The notes beneath the pieces are model-generated. The model was not told the origin of the DNA, ran no database searches, and saw only the letters and a program-made list of their open reading frames with translations. Positions 30,121 to 40,220 of a DNA stretch of 64,000 nt are shown piece after piece (the stretch's first letter is position 1; every line of letters starts with the position of its first letter). A program made the translations under genes and the position numbers. Source of the stretch: Roseicyclus sp. (GTDB lineage Bacteria > Pseudomonadota > Alphaproteobacteria > Rhodobacterales > Rhodobacteraceae); contig JAGYJU010000018.1 of NCBI GenBank assembly GCA_018401965.1, positions 145,110-209,109 on the forward strand, written 5' to 3'.

Positions 30121-30176
30121 GGGCGCGCGCGTCTGACCCATTGTGAGCCTCCTCTCCCCTGACTAAGTTCCGCGCC

Positions 30177-30908
30177 ATGGCATCGTTCTGGGAATACGCA
30201 AATCCGCGCAAATTCATGGCGACTTCCGCCTTCCTCCTGCCGTGGACGGCGGGGATCGCGGCGCTGTGTCTGGTCACTGGCCTTGTCTGGGGGTTCTTTT
30301 TCACCCCCGATGATTTCCGGCAGGGCTCGACGGTCAAGATCATCTATGTCCATGTGCCATCGGCCATCATGGCGGTGAACGCCTGGATGATGATGCTGGT
30401 GGCCTCGCTCATCTGGGTGATCCGTCGCCACCATGTCAGCGCGCTGGCGGCCAAGGCGGCGGCCCCCGTGGGCCTGGTGTTCACGGTGATCGCGCTGGCC
30501 ACGGGCGCGCTTTGGGGCCAACCGATGTGGGGCACCTGGTGGGAATGGGATCCGCGCCTGACCTCGTTCCTGATCCTGTTCCTGTTCTACCTCGGCTATA
30601 TCGCGCTGTGGGAAGCGATCGACAACCCCGACAGCGCCGCCGATCTGACCGCCGTTCTGTGCCTGGTCGGGTCGGTGTTCGCGATCATTTCGCGCTATGC
30701 GCTGGTGTTCTGGAACCAGGGGCTGCACCAGGGCGCCACCTTGTCGCTGGATGCCGAACAAAACATCGCTGACGTGTTCTGGTATCCGCTGGTGATCGCC
30801 CTGGCGGGCTTTGGCTTCCTGTTCCTGGCGCTGGTGCTCTACCGCACCCAGACAGAGATTCGCGCCCGCCGCCTCAAGGCCTTGATCGCCCAGGAAAGGA
30901 TGGCGTGA
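30177..30908 (+). CDS. ccmC: Heme exporter protein CcmC
   Basis: Heme-handling protein that loads heme onto CcmE at the periplasmic face. It has 243 residues with six helices. The tryptophan-rich WWD motif WGTWWEWDPRLT is clear, flanked by the heme-ligand histidines in YVHVPSAIM and NQGLHQGATLS. It ends in a TGATG overlap with ccmD. Confidence 0.97.
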   Translation: MASFWEYANPRKFMATSAFLLPWTAGIAALCLVTGLVWGFFFTPDDFRQGSTVKIIYVHVPSAIMAVNAWMMMLVASLIWVIRRHHVSALAAKAAAPVGLVFTVIALATGALWGQPMWGTWWEWDPRLTSFLILFLFYLGYIALWEAIDNPDSAADLTAVLCLVGSVFAIISRYALVFWNQGLHQGATLSLDAEQNIADVFWYPLVIALAGFGFLFLALVLYRTQTEIRARRLKALIAQERMA

Positions 30909-31066
30909 TGATGCCCGATCTCGGAACCTACGCGCTGCCGGTGCTGTCATCTTATGCCGTGTCCATCGGTTTGCTGATCGTGCTGGTCGCGGCCTCGATC
31001 TGGAAGGCGCGCCGCGTGCGCGCCAAGCTGGAACAGGTCGAAAGCCGGCGGGGCCGCGCGACATGA
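30908..31066 (+). CDS. ccmD: Heme exporter protein CcmD
   Basis: A small single-helix protein of 52 residues. It begins MMPDLGTYALPVLSSYAVS, with a helix SIGLLIVLVAASIW and then a basic, charged tail ARRVRAKLEQVESRRG, the standard CcmD plan. It stabilises CcmC-CcmE interaction in the family. Its start overlaps the ccmC stop (TGATG) and its stop overlaps the ccmG start (ATGA). Confidence 0.93.
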   Translation: MMPDLGTYALPVLSSYAVSIGLLIVLVAASIWKARRVRAKLEQVESRRGRAT

Positions 31067-31659
31067 AATTCAACTGGCTGATGCTGTTGCCCGCGGCGCT
31101 GACCATCGGGTTCTTCGGGATCGCGGGCTATCAGCTGATGAACAACCAAAACGCGCTGCAGCAAGGCGTCGACACCCAGGCCCTGCCCTCGGCGCAGCAG
31201 GGCCGCATCGCGCCCGAATTCAACCTGCAGCCCCTGGGCGACACCCCCCTGCTGAGCCGGGCCGATCTGCAAGGCAACGGCCTTGTGGTGGTCAATTTCT
31301 TTGCAAGCTGGTGCCCGCCCTGTCGCGCCGAACACCCGACGCTGACGGCGCTGGCCGAGGCGGGGGTGCCGCTTTACGGCGTGAACTACCGCGACCGGAT
31401 CGACCAGGCGCTGGGGTTCCTGGAGGAATTGGGCAATCCCTATACCCGCATCGGGCGCGACGAACAGGCGCGCAACGGTGCCAATTGGGGCGTGGTTGCC
31501 ATGCCCGAAACCTTCTTCATCGATGACAGCGGCACCGTTGTGCTGCATTTCCGCGGCCCCGTGACCGAGCGGGCGATCCGCACCCAGATCCGCCCCGACC
31601 TGGAGGCATTGGGCCACAGCCTGCCCTTGTTGCCGGGCGAGGTCGCGGCGGGCGGCTGA
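31063..31659 (+). CDS. ccmG: Thiol:disulfide interchange protein CcmG/DsbE
   Basis: Membrane-tethered periplasmic thioredoxin that keeps apocytochrome c cysteines reduced. It has 198 residues with an N-terminal anchor (LMLLPAALTIGFFGIAGY) and active site FFASWCPPCRAE with C84 and C87. The cis-proline segment VVAMPETFFID follows. It is the last gene of ccmABCD-ccmG. Genes ccmE, ccmF and ccmH are not in this window. Confidence 0.95.
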   Translation: MKFNWLMLLPAALTIGFFGIAGYQLMNNQNALQQGVDTQALPSAQQGRIAPEFNLQPLGDTPLLSRADLQGNGLVVVNFFASWCPPCRAEHPTLTALAEAGVPLYGVNYRDRIDQALGFLEELGNPYTRIGRDEQARNGANWGVVAMPETFFIDDSGTVVLHFRGPVTERAIRTQIRPDLEALGHSLPLLPGEVAAGG

Positions 31660-31697
31660 CAAGGCCCGAGGCATCGGCGCCTGACGCGTCGAACAGG

Positions 31698-32192
31698 TCA
31701 ATAGATATACCGGATCTGGTCTGTCCAATACCGTTCCAGGCGGCGCAACGAATGGTTCACCCGGTCGATCCCGTCGGTGCCCAGGACGCCCTGTTGTTCC
31801 AACCCCTCGGCATGGCGCAGGAACAGCCCGCCGACCACCGCGCGCACATGCCGCCCCTTTTCGGTCAGCCGCACCCGGACGGACCGGCGGTCGATCTCGC
31901 AGCGTTCATGGTGCATGTAGCCCATGTCGACCAGTTTCTTCAGGTTGTAGCTGACATTGGAGCCCTGGTAGTAACCGCGCGATTTCAATTCGCCCGCCGT
32001 CACCTCGTGGTCGCCGATGTTGAACAGCAACAGCGCCTGCACGGCGTTGATGTCGAGGATGCCGAGCCGTTCAAATTCATCCTTGATCACGTCGAGCAAC
32101 AACCGGTGCAGCCGTTCCACCAGCGCCAGCGCGTCAAGATAGCCGGACAGGAAGCCTGTCCGGGGCGTCGCAAGGGGTGCGTGCATGCTCAT
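31698..32192 (-). CDS. MarR-like winged-helix regulator
   Basis: A 164-residue DNA-binding protein with a MarR-type winged helix: DINAVQALLLFNIGDHEVTAGELKSRG (helices 3-4), recognition helix GSNVSYNLKKLVDMGY and wing HERCEIDRRSVRVRLTEKG. It resembles the LdtR-like group of alphaproteobacterial regulators, but that assignment is tentative. The second of three close ATGs (32192) has GGAG 6 bases upstream. No ligand or target is evident; it converges on ccmG. Confidence 0.83.
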   Translation of the reverse strand: MSMHAPLATPRTGFLSGYLDALALVERLHRLLLDVIKDEFERLGILDINAVQALLLFNIGDHEVTAGELKSRGYYQGSNVSYNLKKLVDMGYMHHERCEIDRRSVRVRLTEKGRHVRAVVGGLFLRHAEGLEQQGVLGTDGIDRVNHSLRRLERYWTDQIRYIY

Positions 32193-32251
32193 CATCGGCT
32201 CCGCATCTTGTGCTTCGCCCCCTGAGTTGCACGGGATTCGGAAAGATTGGG

Positions 32252-32533
32252 TTAAGACCGCCGGGAATTCTCGGCGCCCGCGAGGAATTCCTCGGTCAGC
32301 CGCGCCAGGAAGGGCTGCAACCCCTTCGGCGCCTCCGCCTGGCCCGACACCCAGGAATAGAGATCGTGATCGGCCTCGGCCATCACCGCCTCGAAAGCGT
32401 CCAGCGTGGCATCATCGGCCGAGGCCAGGTGCCGATCCGCCCAACCGCCCAGGATCAGGTCCATTTCCTTGATCCCGCGATGCCAGGCCCGCATCCGCAT
32501 CCGCTTCAGCCGTGTTTCGCGCATCTCGTCCAT
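32252..32533 (-). CDS. sdhE: FAD assembly factor SdhE (succinate dehydrogenase assembly factor 2)
   Basis: Helps covalent flavinylation of SdhA. It has 93 residues, an all-helical fold, starting RETRLKRMRMRAWHRGIKEMDLILGG. It contains the conserved RGxxE motif (RGIKE) and the acidic DHDLYSWV segment. The start ATG at 32533 lies 5 bases after the stop of the XRE gene, so the two are co-transcribed. The sdh genes themselves are not in the window. Confidence 0.93.
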   Translation of the reverse strand: MDEMRETRLKRMRMRAWHRGIKEMDLILGGWADRHLASADDATLDAFEAVMAEADHDLYSWVSGQAEAPKGLQPFLARLTEEFLAGAENSRRS

Positions 32534-32538
32534 CTTCG

Positions 32539-32943
32539 TCACACCCTCGCCGACAAGGCCAATCGCAGCCGTTTTTCCAGCCGCCCCATGCGGTCGGCCA
32601 TCCGGGCCTGGTCGACCTTCATCGCCCGCAGCTCCGACATGACCGCCGTCATGTCCTCCGATAGCGGTTCCGGCGTCTCGGGGCCATCCAGCCCGTCGCC
32701 CTGCCCGGTCAAAAGCCACATGATCGACACGCCCAACATGCCCGCCAGCATCTGCAACTTGTTGGCGCGCGGTTCGGATTGGTCGTTTTCCCAGGCGCGC
32801 ACGGTTTTCACCTTCACACCCATGCGGCGCGCCAGTTCCGTCTGGCTCATGCCGCTGGCTTCGCGCGCGCCGGTCATCCGGTCGCCAAAGGTGGCCGTGT
32901 CGCCGTCATACCAGCCCGGGCCTTGTTCCAGCTCTGTGGTCAT
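32539..32943 (-). CDS. XRE family helix-turn-helix regulator
   Basis: A 134-residue cytoplasmic DNA-binding protein. The Cro/CI-type HTH is at about residues 22-72 (MSQTELARRMGVKVKTVRAWEN). It is followed by a helical C-terminal region with coiled-coil character (SELRAMKVDQARMADRMGRLEKRL). Start at 32943 follows a GGGAAGGGA ribosome site. It sits directly upstream of sdhE; the pairing may be only positional. No operator could be recognised. Confidence 0.9.
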   Translation of the reverse strand: MTTELEQGPGWYDGDTATFGDRMTGAREASGMSQTELARRMGVKVKTVRAWENDQSEPRANKLQMLAGMLGVSIMWLLTGQGDGLDGPETPEPLSEDMTAVMSELRAMKVDQARMADRMGRLEKRLRLALSARV

Positions 32944-32987
32944 CGCCTGTCCCTTCCCCGCTTGATTGCCGCTGTGGGTCATCCTAA

Positions 32988-34256
<1,269 letters not shown>

Positions 34257-34299
34257 CCTGACCTCGCACGACATGGCGCGGGGGGTCAGTTCCCCGCGC

Positions 34300-34650
34300 C
34301 TATGTCGTGACCTTCTTGACGAATTGGGATTTCAGCCCGATCTGGCCCACGCCCGGCAACCGACAATCGATATCGTGATCGCCCGCGACAAGGCGAATGC
34401 CGGTCACTTTCGTGCCGACCTTGATCACGGTCGACGACCCTTTCAGCTTGAGATCCTTGATCAGCGTCACCGTGTCGCCATCGGCCAAAACCGTGCCGAC
34501 GCTGTCGCGCACCGCGCTGTCTTCGGCGGTCTCTGCCCCTTCGGCCCCGGGCGACCATTCATGGCCGCATTCGGGGCAATTCAACAAGGCATCCACCCCG
34601 TAGGTGAAGGCCGAGGCGCAGATCGGGCATGGCGGCAAGCTGTCAGTCAT
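34300..34650 (-). CDS. yjdM: YjdM/PhnA zinc-ribbon protein
   Basis: A 116-residue soluble protein with an N-terminal zinc ribbon (C8, C11, C25, C28: CPICA...CPECGHEW). A C-terminal SH3-like domain starts at VRDSVGTVLADGDTVTLIKDLKLKG. It was once thought to be a phosphonoacetate hydrolase; that assignment was withdrawn for this family, so no reaction is given. It is convergent with the aminotransferase. Confidence 0.95.
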   Translation of the reverse strand: MTDSLPPCPICASAFTYGVDALLNCPECGHEWSPGAEGAETAEDSAVRDSVGTVLADGDTVTLIKDLKLKGSSTVIKVGTKVTGIRLVAGDHDIDCRLPGVGQIGLKSQFVKKVTT

Positions 34651-34743
34651 GGCAAAGGCCTAGCGCCTGCCCCGCGCTTTGACCAGCCCGCGATTGATGC
34701 ACCCCGCCCGGCCGTCCCTGCCATCGCGCGCCGCCGATCACCC

Positions 34744-34911
34744 GTAGGGTGGGCGATCCGCCCACCACGATCCGCCCCCCCCAATTCTTGACCATTGGTA
34801 AATTCGCCTGTGTAACCCTTTGATTTATCGTGGGCGCATGATGTCCCACGCGTGAGACAGCGAAATTCGCCCCCATGTCGCATCCCCGGTGGGCAGGATT
34901 GCCCACCCTAC
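34744..34911. repeat. 168-bp MITE-like element with 11-bp terminal inverted repeats
   Basis: GTAGGGTGGGC (34744-34754) is the exact reverse complement of 34901-34911. Each end folds into an 8-bp hairpin (34748-34766 and 34888-34907). Inside are a CGTGGG/CCCACG hairpin (34829-34850) and a direct repeat AAATTCGCC (34800-34808 and 34863-34871). The interior is markedly AT-richer than its surroundings and holds no gene. No clear target duplication flanks it. Confidence 0.6.
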
Positions 34912-34942
34912 CAAACACCGCGAAATCGCCTACATTTGCGCC

Positions 34943-35959
34943 ATGGTTCTCGAATTCCGCGACGCCGGTATCTACTGCCCCGCAGCCGATGCCTATATCG
35001 ACCCCTGGCGCCCGGTGGACCGCGCGCTGATCACCCATGGGCATTCCGATCACGCCCGCGCGGGCCATGGCCGCTATCTCGCGACCGAGGCCGCCGCCCC
35101 GGTCTTGCGCCACCGCCTGGGCAACATCACCCTGCAAACCACCCGCTACGGCGAACCCCACCGCATCGGGGATGCCACCATCAGCTTTCACCCGGCGGGC
35201 CATGTGCCCGGCTCGGCCCAGATCCGGATCGAGGTCGCGGGCGAGGTCTGGGTCGTCTCTGGCGATTACAAGACCACGCCCGACGGCCTGTCCGAACCCT
35301 TCGAGCCGGTCCGCTGCCACACATTCATCACCGAAAGCACCTTTGGCCTGCCGATCTATACTTGGCCCTCCGAGACCGAGCTGGCCGCCCAGGTCAACGG
35401 CTGGTGGCGCGACACCCGCGCCAAGGGCCAGACCGCGATCCTTGGGGTTTACGCCCTTGGCAAGGCACAGCGCGTGCTGCGGATGCTCGATCCTTCCATC
35501 GGCCCGATCCTGACCCATGGCGCGGTCGAGGCGACGACTGCCGTGCTGCGCGCGCAAGGCATCGCGCTGCAAGACACGATCCCGGTCACCGCCGCGCTGG
35601 ATCTGAAACCGCTGGCGGGGGCCATGGTGCTGGCCCCGCCCTCGGCGCTCGGCTCCGCCTGGATGCGCCGCTTCGGCCCGGTCTCGACCGGCTTTGCCTC
35701 GGGCTGGATGCGGCTGCGCGGGGTGCGGCGCAGTCGCGCGGCCGATCGCGGCTTCGTGGTGTCGGACCATGCCGATTGGGCCGGGCTGAACGCCGCCATC
35801 GCCGCCACCGGCGCAGACCGGGTGTTCGTCACCCATGGCTACACGGCGCAGTTTTCCCAGTGGCTGTGCAGCCAGGGCTATGACGCGGGCATCGTCGCCA
35901 CGGAATTTGGCGGCGAGCCGCCCGATGACCCCACCCCGGCCAAGGATACCGGCCCATGA
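34943..35959 (+). CDS. Ligase-associated DNA exonuclease (metallo-beta-lactamase fold)
   Basis: A TIGR04122-type nuclease of 338 residues from the bacterial LigB-type repair operon. MBL metal motif HGHSDHA lies at residues 32-38, with further ligands in HPAGHVPGSAQ, VSGDYKT and the beta-CASP-like segment SDHADWAGL. It lacks a signal peptide. The ATG at 34943 starts the homology. It overlaps the hydrolase by ATGA, forming an operon with that gene and the ATP-dependent ligase. Confidence 0.93.
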   Translation: MVLEFRDAGIYCPAADAYIDPWRPVDRALITHGHSDHARAGHGRYLATEAAAPVLRHRLGNITLQTTRYGEPHRIGDATISFHPAGHVPGSAQIRIEVAGEVWVVSGDYKTTPDGLSEPFEPVRCHTFITESTFGLPIYTWPSETELAAQVNGWWRDTRAKGQTAILGVYALGKAQRVLRMLDPSIGPILTHGAVEATTAVLRAQGIALQDTIPVTAALDLKPLAGAMVLAPPSALGSAWMRRFGPVSTGFASGWMRLRGVRRSRAADRGFVVSDHADWAGLNAAIAATGADRVFVTHGYTAQFSQWLCSQGYDAGIVATEFGGEPPDDPTPAKDTGP

Positions 35960-36842
35960 CCCGCCTGGGTGCGCGCGACAGGCTGTGGCGCGGCTTTGCC
36001 CGCCACATCGACCGCCCGGCGCTGGCGCTGATCGGCGCGCAACCCGTCTTGCGCCGCCTGTTCGCGGTCTCTGCCCGGCTGGGCAGCGCCCTGCCCCCGG
36101 CGTCACGCAGACCCGTGACGCCACCGGCGCGCTCTGGCTTTGCCCAGAGGGCGTGGCGCCAGATGCACCCACCCTGATGTACCTGCATGGCGGCGGCTTC
36201 ACCCTGGGCAGCCCACGCACCCATGCGGCATTGGCCGCCCATATCGCGCGGGCCGCCGGTCTGCGCGCCATCTTGCCGCGCTACCGGCTGGCCCCCGAAC
36301 ATCCGTTTCCCGCCGCGCGCGACGATGCCATCGCCGCCTACCTGTCCCTGATCAAGGCCGGCACCCCGCCCGTGGCGCTTGCGGGCGACAGCGCGGGCGG
36401 GTGCCTTGCGCTTTTGGTGGCGCAACACGCCCGCGACACCGGCCTGCCCCTGCCGCGCGCCATGGCGCTGATCGGCCCGATCGGGGATCTGTCGGGCGAT
36501 ATCGCGGCGCGCTTTGCCAGTGCGCGCGACGGAATGCTGATCCCGCCGGTCTGGGCCGACCGCATCCGCGCGGCCTATCTGCGCGGACATGATCCCGCCG
36601 ATCCCGCCGCCTCGCCGCTTTTGGGCGATCTGGCGGGCCTGCCGCCGACGCTGATCCAGGCCAGCACCGACGAGGCGCTGGCGGATGACGCGCGCCGCCT
36701 GGCCGCCGCGCTCGACCACGCCACGCTCGATCTCTGGCCGGGCCTGCCGCATGTCTGGCAGATCCACGCCGGGCGCGCCCCCGCCGCCGACCGCGCGCTG
36801 GCGGGCATCGGCGCCTTTCTGCGCGACCATGTCCGGCCATGA
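35956..36842 (+). pseudogene. Alpha/beta hydrolase (HSL/esterase type), frameshifted near 36096
   Basis: The N-terminus from ATG 35956 (RLGARDRLWRGFARHID) stops matching at a C5 run (36094-36098). Adding one C continues into GVTQTRDATGALWLCPEG. The catalytic domain is complete: oxyanion motif YLHGGGFTLG, nucleophile GDSAGGCLAL and acid/His region DLWPGLPHVWQIH. The corrected protein has 295 residues, normal for the carboxylesterase/hormone-sensitive lipase group. It overlaps both neighbours by ATGA. An indel error is likely, as the rest is conserved. Confidence 0.85.
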
Positions 36843-38442
36843 AGGCGTTTGCCGCCCTTTTCACCGCGCTGGATCAGACCACGCGCACCAGCGTCAAGAC
36901 CGCCGCCCTTGCCGCCTATTTCACGACAGCCCCCGAAGATGACCGGCTTTGGACCATCGCGCTGTTGTCGGGCCGCCGCCCGCGCCGCACCATCACCACC
37001 CCGAACCTGCGCGCCTGGGCGGCCGAACAGGCGGGTATTCCGCTTTGGCTGTTCGAGGCCTGTTACCCCGTCGTGGGCGACCTGAGCGAAACCATCGCCC
37101 TGGTCCTGCCCGACCCGGACCCGGAAACCCGGATCGAAAAATCACTCACCGGCTGGATCACCGATCTGCGCGGCTTGGCCAGCGCCGATGACGCGACACG
37201 CAAAGCCTTTGTCCTGGCGGCGTGGAATGGCCTGTCGTCGACCGAACGCTTCGTGTTCAACAAGCTGGTGACCGGCGGCTGGCGCATGGGGGTCAGCCAA
37301 AAGCTGATGACCCGCGCCCTGTCGCAGGCCACCGCCATCCCCGAGGCCGACCTGGCCCACCGCCTGATGGGCGATTGGTCGCCCGACCGCATCAGCTGGC
37401 ACGCGCTGGTGCTGGCGCCCGACCCCACCGCGGACCTGTCGCGCCCCTACCCGTTCGCGCTGGCCCATCAGGTCGATGCCGCGCCCGAAACCCTTGGGCC
37501 CGTGACCGACTGGCTGGCAGAATACAAATGGGATGGCATGCGCGGCCAGTTGATCCTGCGCGGCGGGGATCGGCACCTGTGGTCGCGCGGCGAAGACCTG
37601 ATGACCGACCGCTTTCCCGACCTGGCGCCGCTGGTCGATGCCCTGCCGCCCGGCACGGTGATCGATGGCGAGGTTCTGGCCTGGGATCACGCCTTGGACC
37701 GCCCGCTGGGCTTTTCCAGACTGCAACCCCGGATCGGGCGCAAGACGGTGCCGCGCAAGCTTCTGGCCGAGGCCCCGGTGATCGTCATGGCCTATGACCT
37801 GCTGGAATGGCAGGGCCGCGATATCCGCCAGGACCCGCTGGCCACGCGCCGCGCCACGCTGGCCCGCGTGCTGGCGACCCTACCACCACGGGCCCCCTGC
37901 GCCTGTCGCCCGCCCTGGCCGCCACGGATTGGCCCGATCTGGCAGACGCCCGCGCGGCGGCGCGCGACCTGGGGGCCGAGGGGCTGATGCTGAAACGATT
38001 GTCCGCGCCCTATCTTGGCGGCCGCAGGAAAGGCGATTGGTGGAAATGGAAGCTCGACCCGCTGACCATCGACGCGGTGATGATCTACGCACAGGCGGGG
38101 TCCGGGCGGCGCGCCACGCTTTACACCGATTTCACCTTTGCGCTGCGCGACGGCGCGGCGCTGGTGCCCTTCACCAAGGCCTATTCCGGCCTGACCGATG
38201 CGGAATTCCGCGAGATCACCGCCTGGGTGCGCAAGAACACCACCGACCGCTTTGGCCCGGTGCGCGCGGTCCGGCCCGAACTGGTGTTCGAAATCGCCTT
38301 CGAAGGCATCCAGGCCAGCCCGCGCCACAAATCCGGCGTCGCGCTGCGCTTTCCGCGCATGGCACGCTGGCGGCGCGACAAGCCGGTGTCCGAGGCCAAT
38401 ACGCTCGACGATCTGAAGACGATGCTGGCGCAATACGGCTGA
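36839..38442 (+). pseudogene. ATP-dependent DNA ligase (LigB/DNA_lig_bact type), frameshifted near 37885
   Basis: Seals DNA nicks using ATP. The first part (36839 to about 37878) has an N-terminal DNA-binding domain and the nucleotidyl motif EYKWDGMRG, with the AMP-accepting lysine. Motif III is VIDGEVLAWD. One base added between 37878 and 37890 joins it to PLRLSPALAATDW. Motif EGLMLKRL and the OB-fold end KGDWWKWKLDPL and FEIAFEGIQ follow. The corrected length of 534 residues is typical. The operon partner helicase (Lhr-like) is missing from this window. Confidence 0.88.
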
Positions 38443-38565
38443 CCGGCGCGCCCGGGCCAATCGGCAAGGATTTGCCCAAATCCCCAGCCCCGCCGCCACG
38501 ATCCCCGGACCCGCGCCGCGCCGTGCTACCCTTGCCGCATCGCCCATACCGACCGGAGGACCGAC

Positions 38566-38748
38566 ATGGACCACAAGGATCTCGTGCAATATGCCCGAAG
38601 CCTCTATGATGCGCATGGCGACCGGGCCGAGGCCGAAGCGGCGCAAAAAGCCGTCAGCGCGCGCGACCAGGACAAGCCGGGCGAGGCCGCCAAATGGACC
38701 AGCATCCGCGAACATATTCGCGAATTGCGCGGTGCGCGCCAAACCTGA
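38566..38748 (+). CDS. Small conserved-looking hypothetical protein
   Basis: A 60-residue charged helical protein (DHKDLVQYARSLYDAHGDRAEAEAAQKA, then WTSIREHIRELRGARQT) with no signal, membrane segment or Cys. The GGAGG 8 bases before the ATG and biased third-position GC support it being translated. I do not recognise the family. It follows the ligase by about 120 bases and is convergent with the amidotransferase. Confidence 0.65.
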   Translation: MDHKDLVQYARSLYDAHGDRAEAEAAQKAVSARDQDKPGEAAKWTSIREHIRELRGARQT

Positions 38749-38760
38749 CGGCGGGCGGGA

Positions 38761-39540
38761 TCAGGCGACCTCGGCCACCGATACGGGCCTGCGCGTCTTG
38801 GCCCAGGCATGCGCCGCCGCGCCGAAGGCTTCGAACAGGGGGCGGCTGACCGGGTCTTGCGCGGCGCGGTATTCGGGGTGCCATTGCACCGACAAGGTGA
38901 ACCCCGGCGCATCCTGCACATAGATCGCCTCGGGCGTGCCATCGGGGGCATGGCCATCGATCACCACCCGCGCGCCGGGGGTCTTGATCCCCTGCCCATG
39001 CAGGGTGTTGGTCATCACCTCGGTCGCGCCAAAGACGCGGTGAAACGGCCCGCCCGGGGTCAGGGTCACGGCATGGCGCAGCGCGAATTTTTCCTCGATC
39101 GTGCCATCGGGCGGCATGCGGTGGTTCATCCGCCCCGGCAGATCGCGGATCTCGGGGTGAAGCGACCCGCCCATGGCCACGTTCACCTCCTGAAACCCGC
39201 GGCACACGCCCAGAAACGGCTGGCCGCGCGCGACACAGGCCCGGATCAGCGGCAAGGCCACCGCATCGCGCGCCCGGTCAAAGGCACCATGCGCCTCGGT
39301 CGGCGGCTCGCCATATTCCTCGGGGTGCACATTGGGCCGCCCGCCAGTGAACAGGAACCCGTCGCAGACCTCCATCAATTCCGCGACGCAGACAAAGCGC
39401 GGATCGGCCGGGATCACCAGCGGCAGGCCGCCAGACACCTCGGCCACGGCTTCGGAATTCATCGTGCCACCGGCATGGGTGGAATACTGATCATTGATCA
39501 GGTGATGGTTGCCGATGATGCCGATCACGGGCCGGGACAT
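38761..39540 (-). CDS. Class I glutamine amidotransferase-like gamma-glutamyl-GABA hydrolase
   Basis: A PuuD-type hydrolase of 259 residues. The catalytic Cys is in FLGVCRGFQE and the His/Glu pair in VQWHPEYR. The oxyanion segment GFLFTGGRPNVHP and MNHRMPPDG match the gamma-glutamyl hydrolase group acting on gamma-glutamyl-GABA or similar conjugates. Start at 39540 has GGAG 6 bases upstream. The role in polyamine breakdown is inferred from family; no other puu genes lie nearby. Confidence 0.9.
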   Translation of the reverse strand: MSRPVIGIIGNHHLINDQYSTHAGGTMNSEAVAEVSGGLPLVIPADPRFVCVAELMEVCDGFLFTGGRPNVHPEEYGEPPTEAHGAFDRARDAVALPLIRACVARGQPFLGVCRGFQEVNVAMGGSLHPEIRDLPGRMNHRMPPDGTIEEKFALRHAVTLTPGGPFHRVFGATEVMTNTLHGQGIKTPGARVVIDGHAPDGTPEAIYVQDAPGFTLSVQWHPEYRAAQDPVSRPLFEAFGAAAHAWAKTRRPVSVAEVA

Positions 39541-39632
39541 GTGCGCTCCTGTCATCTGGAACCCAAGATGTAGCGCCATTCCCTGCGAACGAAAAGATGG
39601 ACGGGGCAAGGAATGCCCCGCAGCAATGCAAA

Positions 39633-39649
39633 TGCCTGTTTTTCAGGCA
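39633..39649 (-). terminator. Hairpin downstream of glcG
   Basis: TGCCTG and CAGGCA pair around a 5-nt loop 32 bases beyond the glcG stop. On the minus strand it is followed by TTTGCATTGC, so the T tract is weak. A second hairpin (39603-39619, GGGGCA/TGCCCC) follows. Together they may terminate glcG. Confidence 0.4.
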
Positions 39650-39680
39650 GCAGCAGGCCCCGCGACCAGGGCCGCCCGGA

Positions 39681-40100
39681 TCACGCCTGCGCGACGAATC
39701 CCGCCGCTTCGATCCCCGCCACGGCGGCGGCGGCATCATTGTCGGAGGTGTCGCCCGTCACGCCGACCGCGCCCAGCACGACGCCATCGCGCAGCACCAG
39801 AACACCGCCCGGCACCGGCACCAGCTGGCCGCCAAAGACGCCGTTCACGGCGGCCATGAAAAACGGCTGCGCCTCGGCGCGCGCCAGCTGCACCGATCCG
39901 GGCATGCCCAGCATCACCGCGCCGTAGGCCTTGCCGCGCGCGATCTCGAACCGGCCCGGGCTGGCACCGTCTTCGCGTTCAAAGGCCAACAGGTGCCCGC
40001 CCGCATCCAGAACCGCCACCGAGAGGGGCTTGAGCCCCATCTCGCGCCCGGTCTTGCGCGCCACCTCGATCATCACCCGTGCCTGGTCCAGCGAAATCAT
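39681..40100 (-). CDS. glcG: GlcG/HbpS family protein
   Basis: A 139-residue soluble protein of the GlcG/HbpS family. It contains VAVLDAGGHLLAFEREDGASP, GKAYGAVMLG and VGVTGDTSDND, the conserved GlcG segments. In E. coli glcG lies in the glycolate operon and its role is unclear; HbpS homologues bind heme. Here it lies 121 bases after glcB on the same strand, so a glyoxylate link is likely. GGAG precedes the ATG. Confidence 0.93.
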   Translation of the reverse strand: MISLDQARVMIEVARKTGREMGLKPLSVAVLDAGGHLLAFEREDGASPGRFEIARGKAYGAVMLGMPGSVQLARAEAQPFFMAAVNGVFGGQLVPVPGGVLVLRDGVVLGAVGVTGDTSDNDAAAAVAGIEAAGFVAQA

Positions 40101-40220
40101 CGGCTCAATCTCCTGTTAAGGTTAACGCGCCCGATGCGCGCCCCCTTCTCCGTTTCAGAAATATCCCAGGGGGTGCGGGGGACAGCGTCCCCGCCCGGCC
40201 CGGCCACGGGCCGGCCCCGA

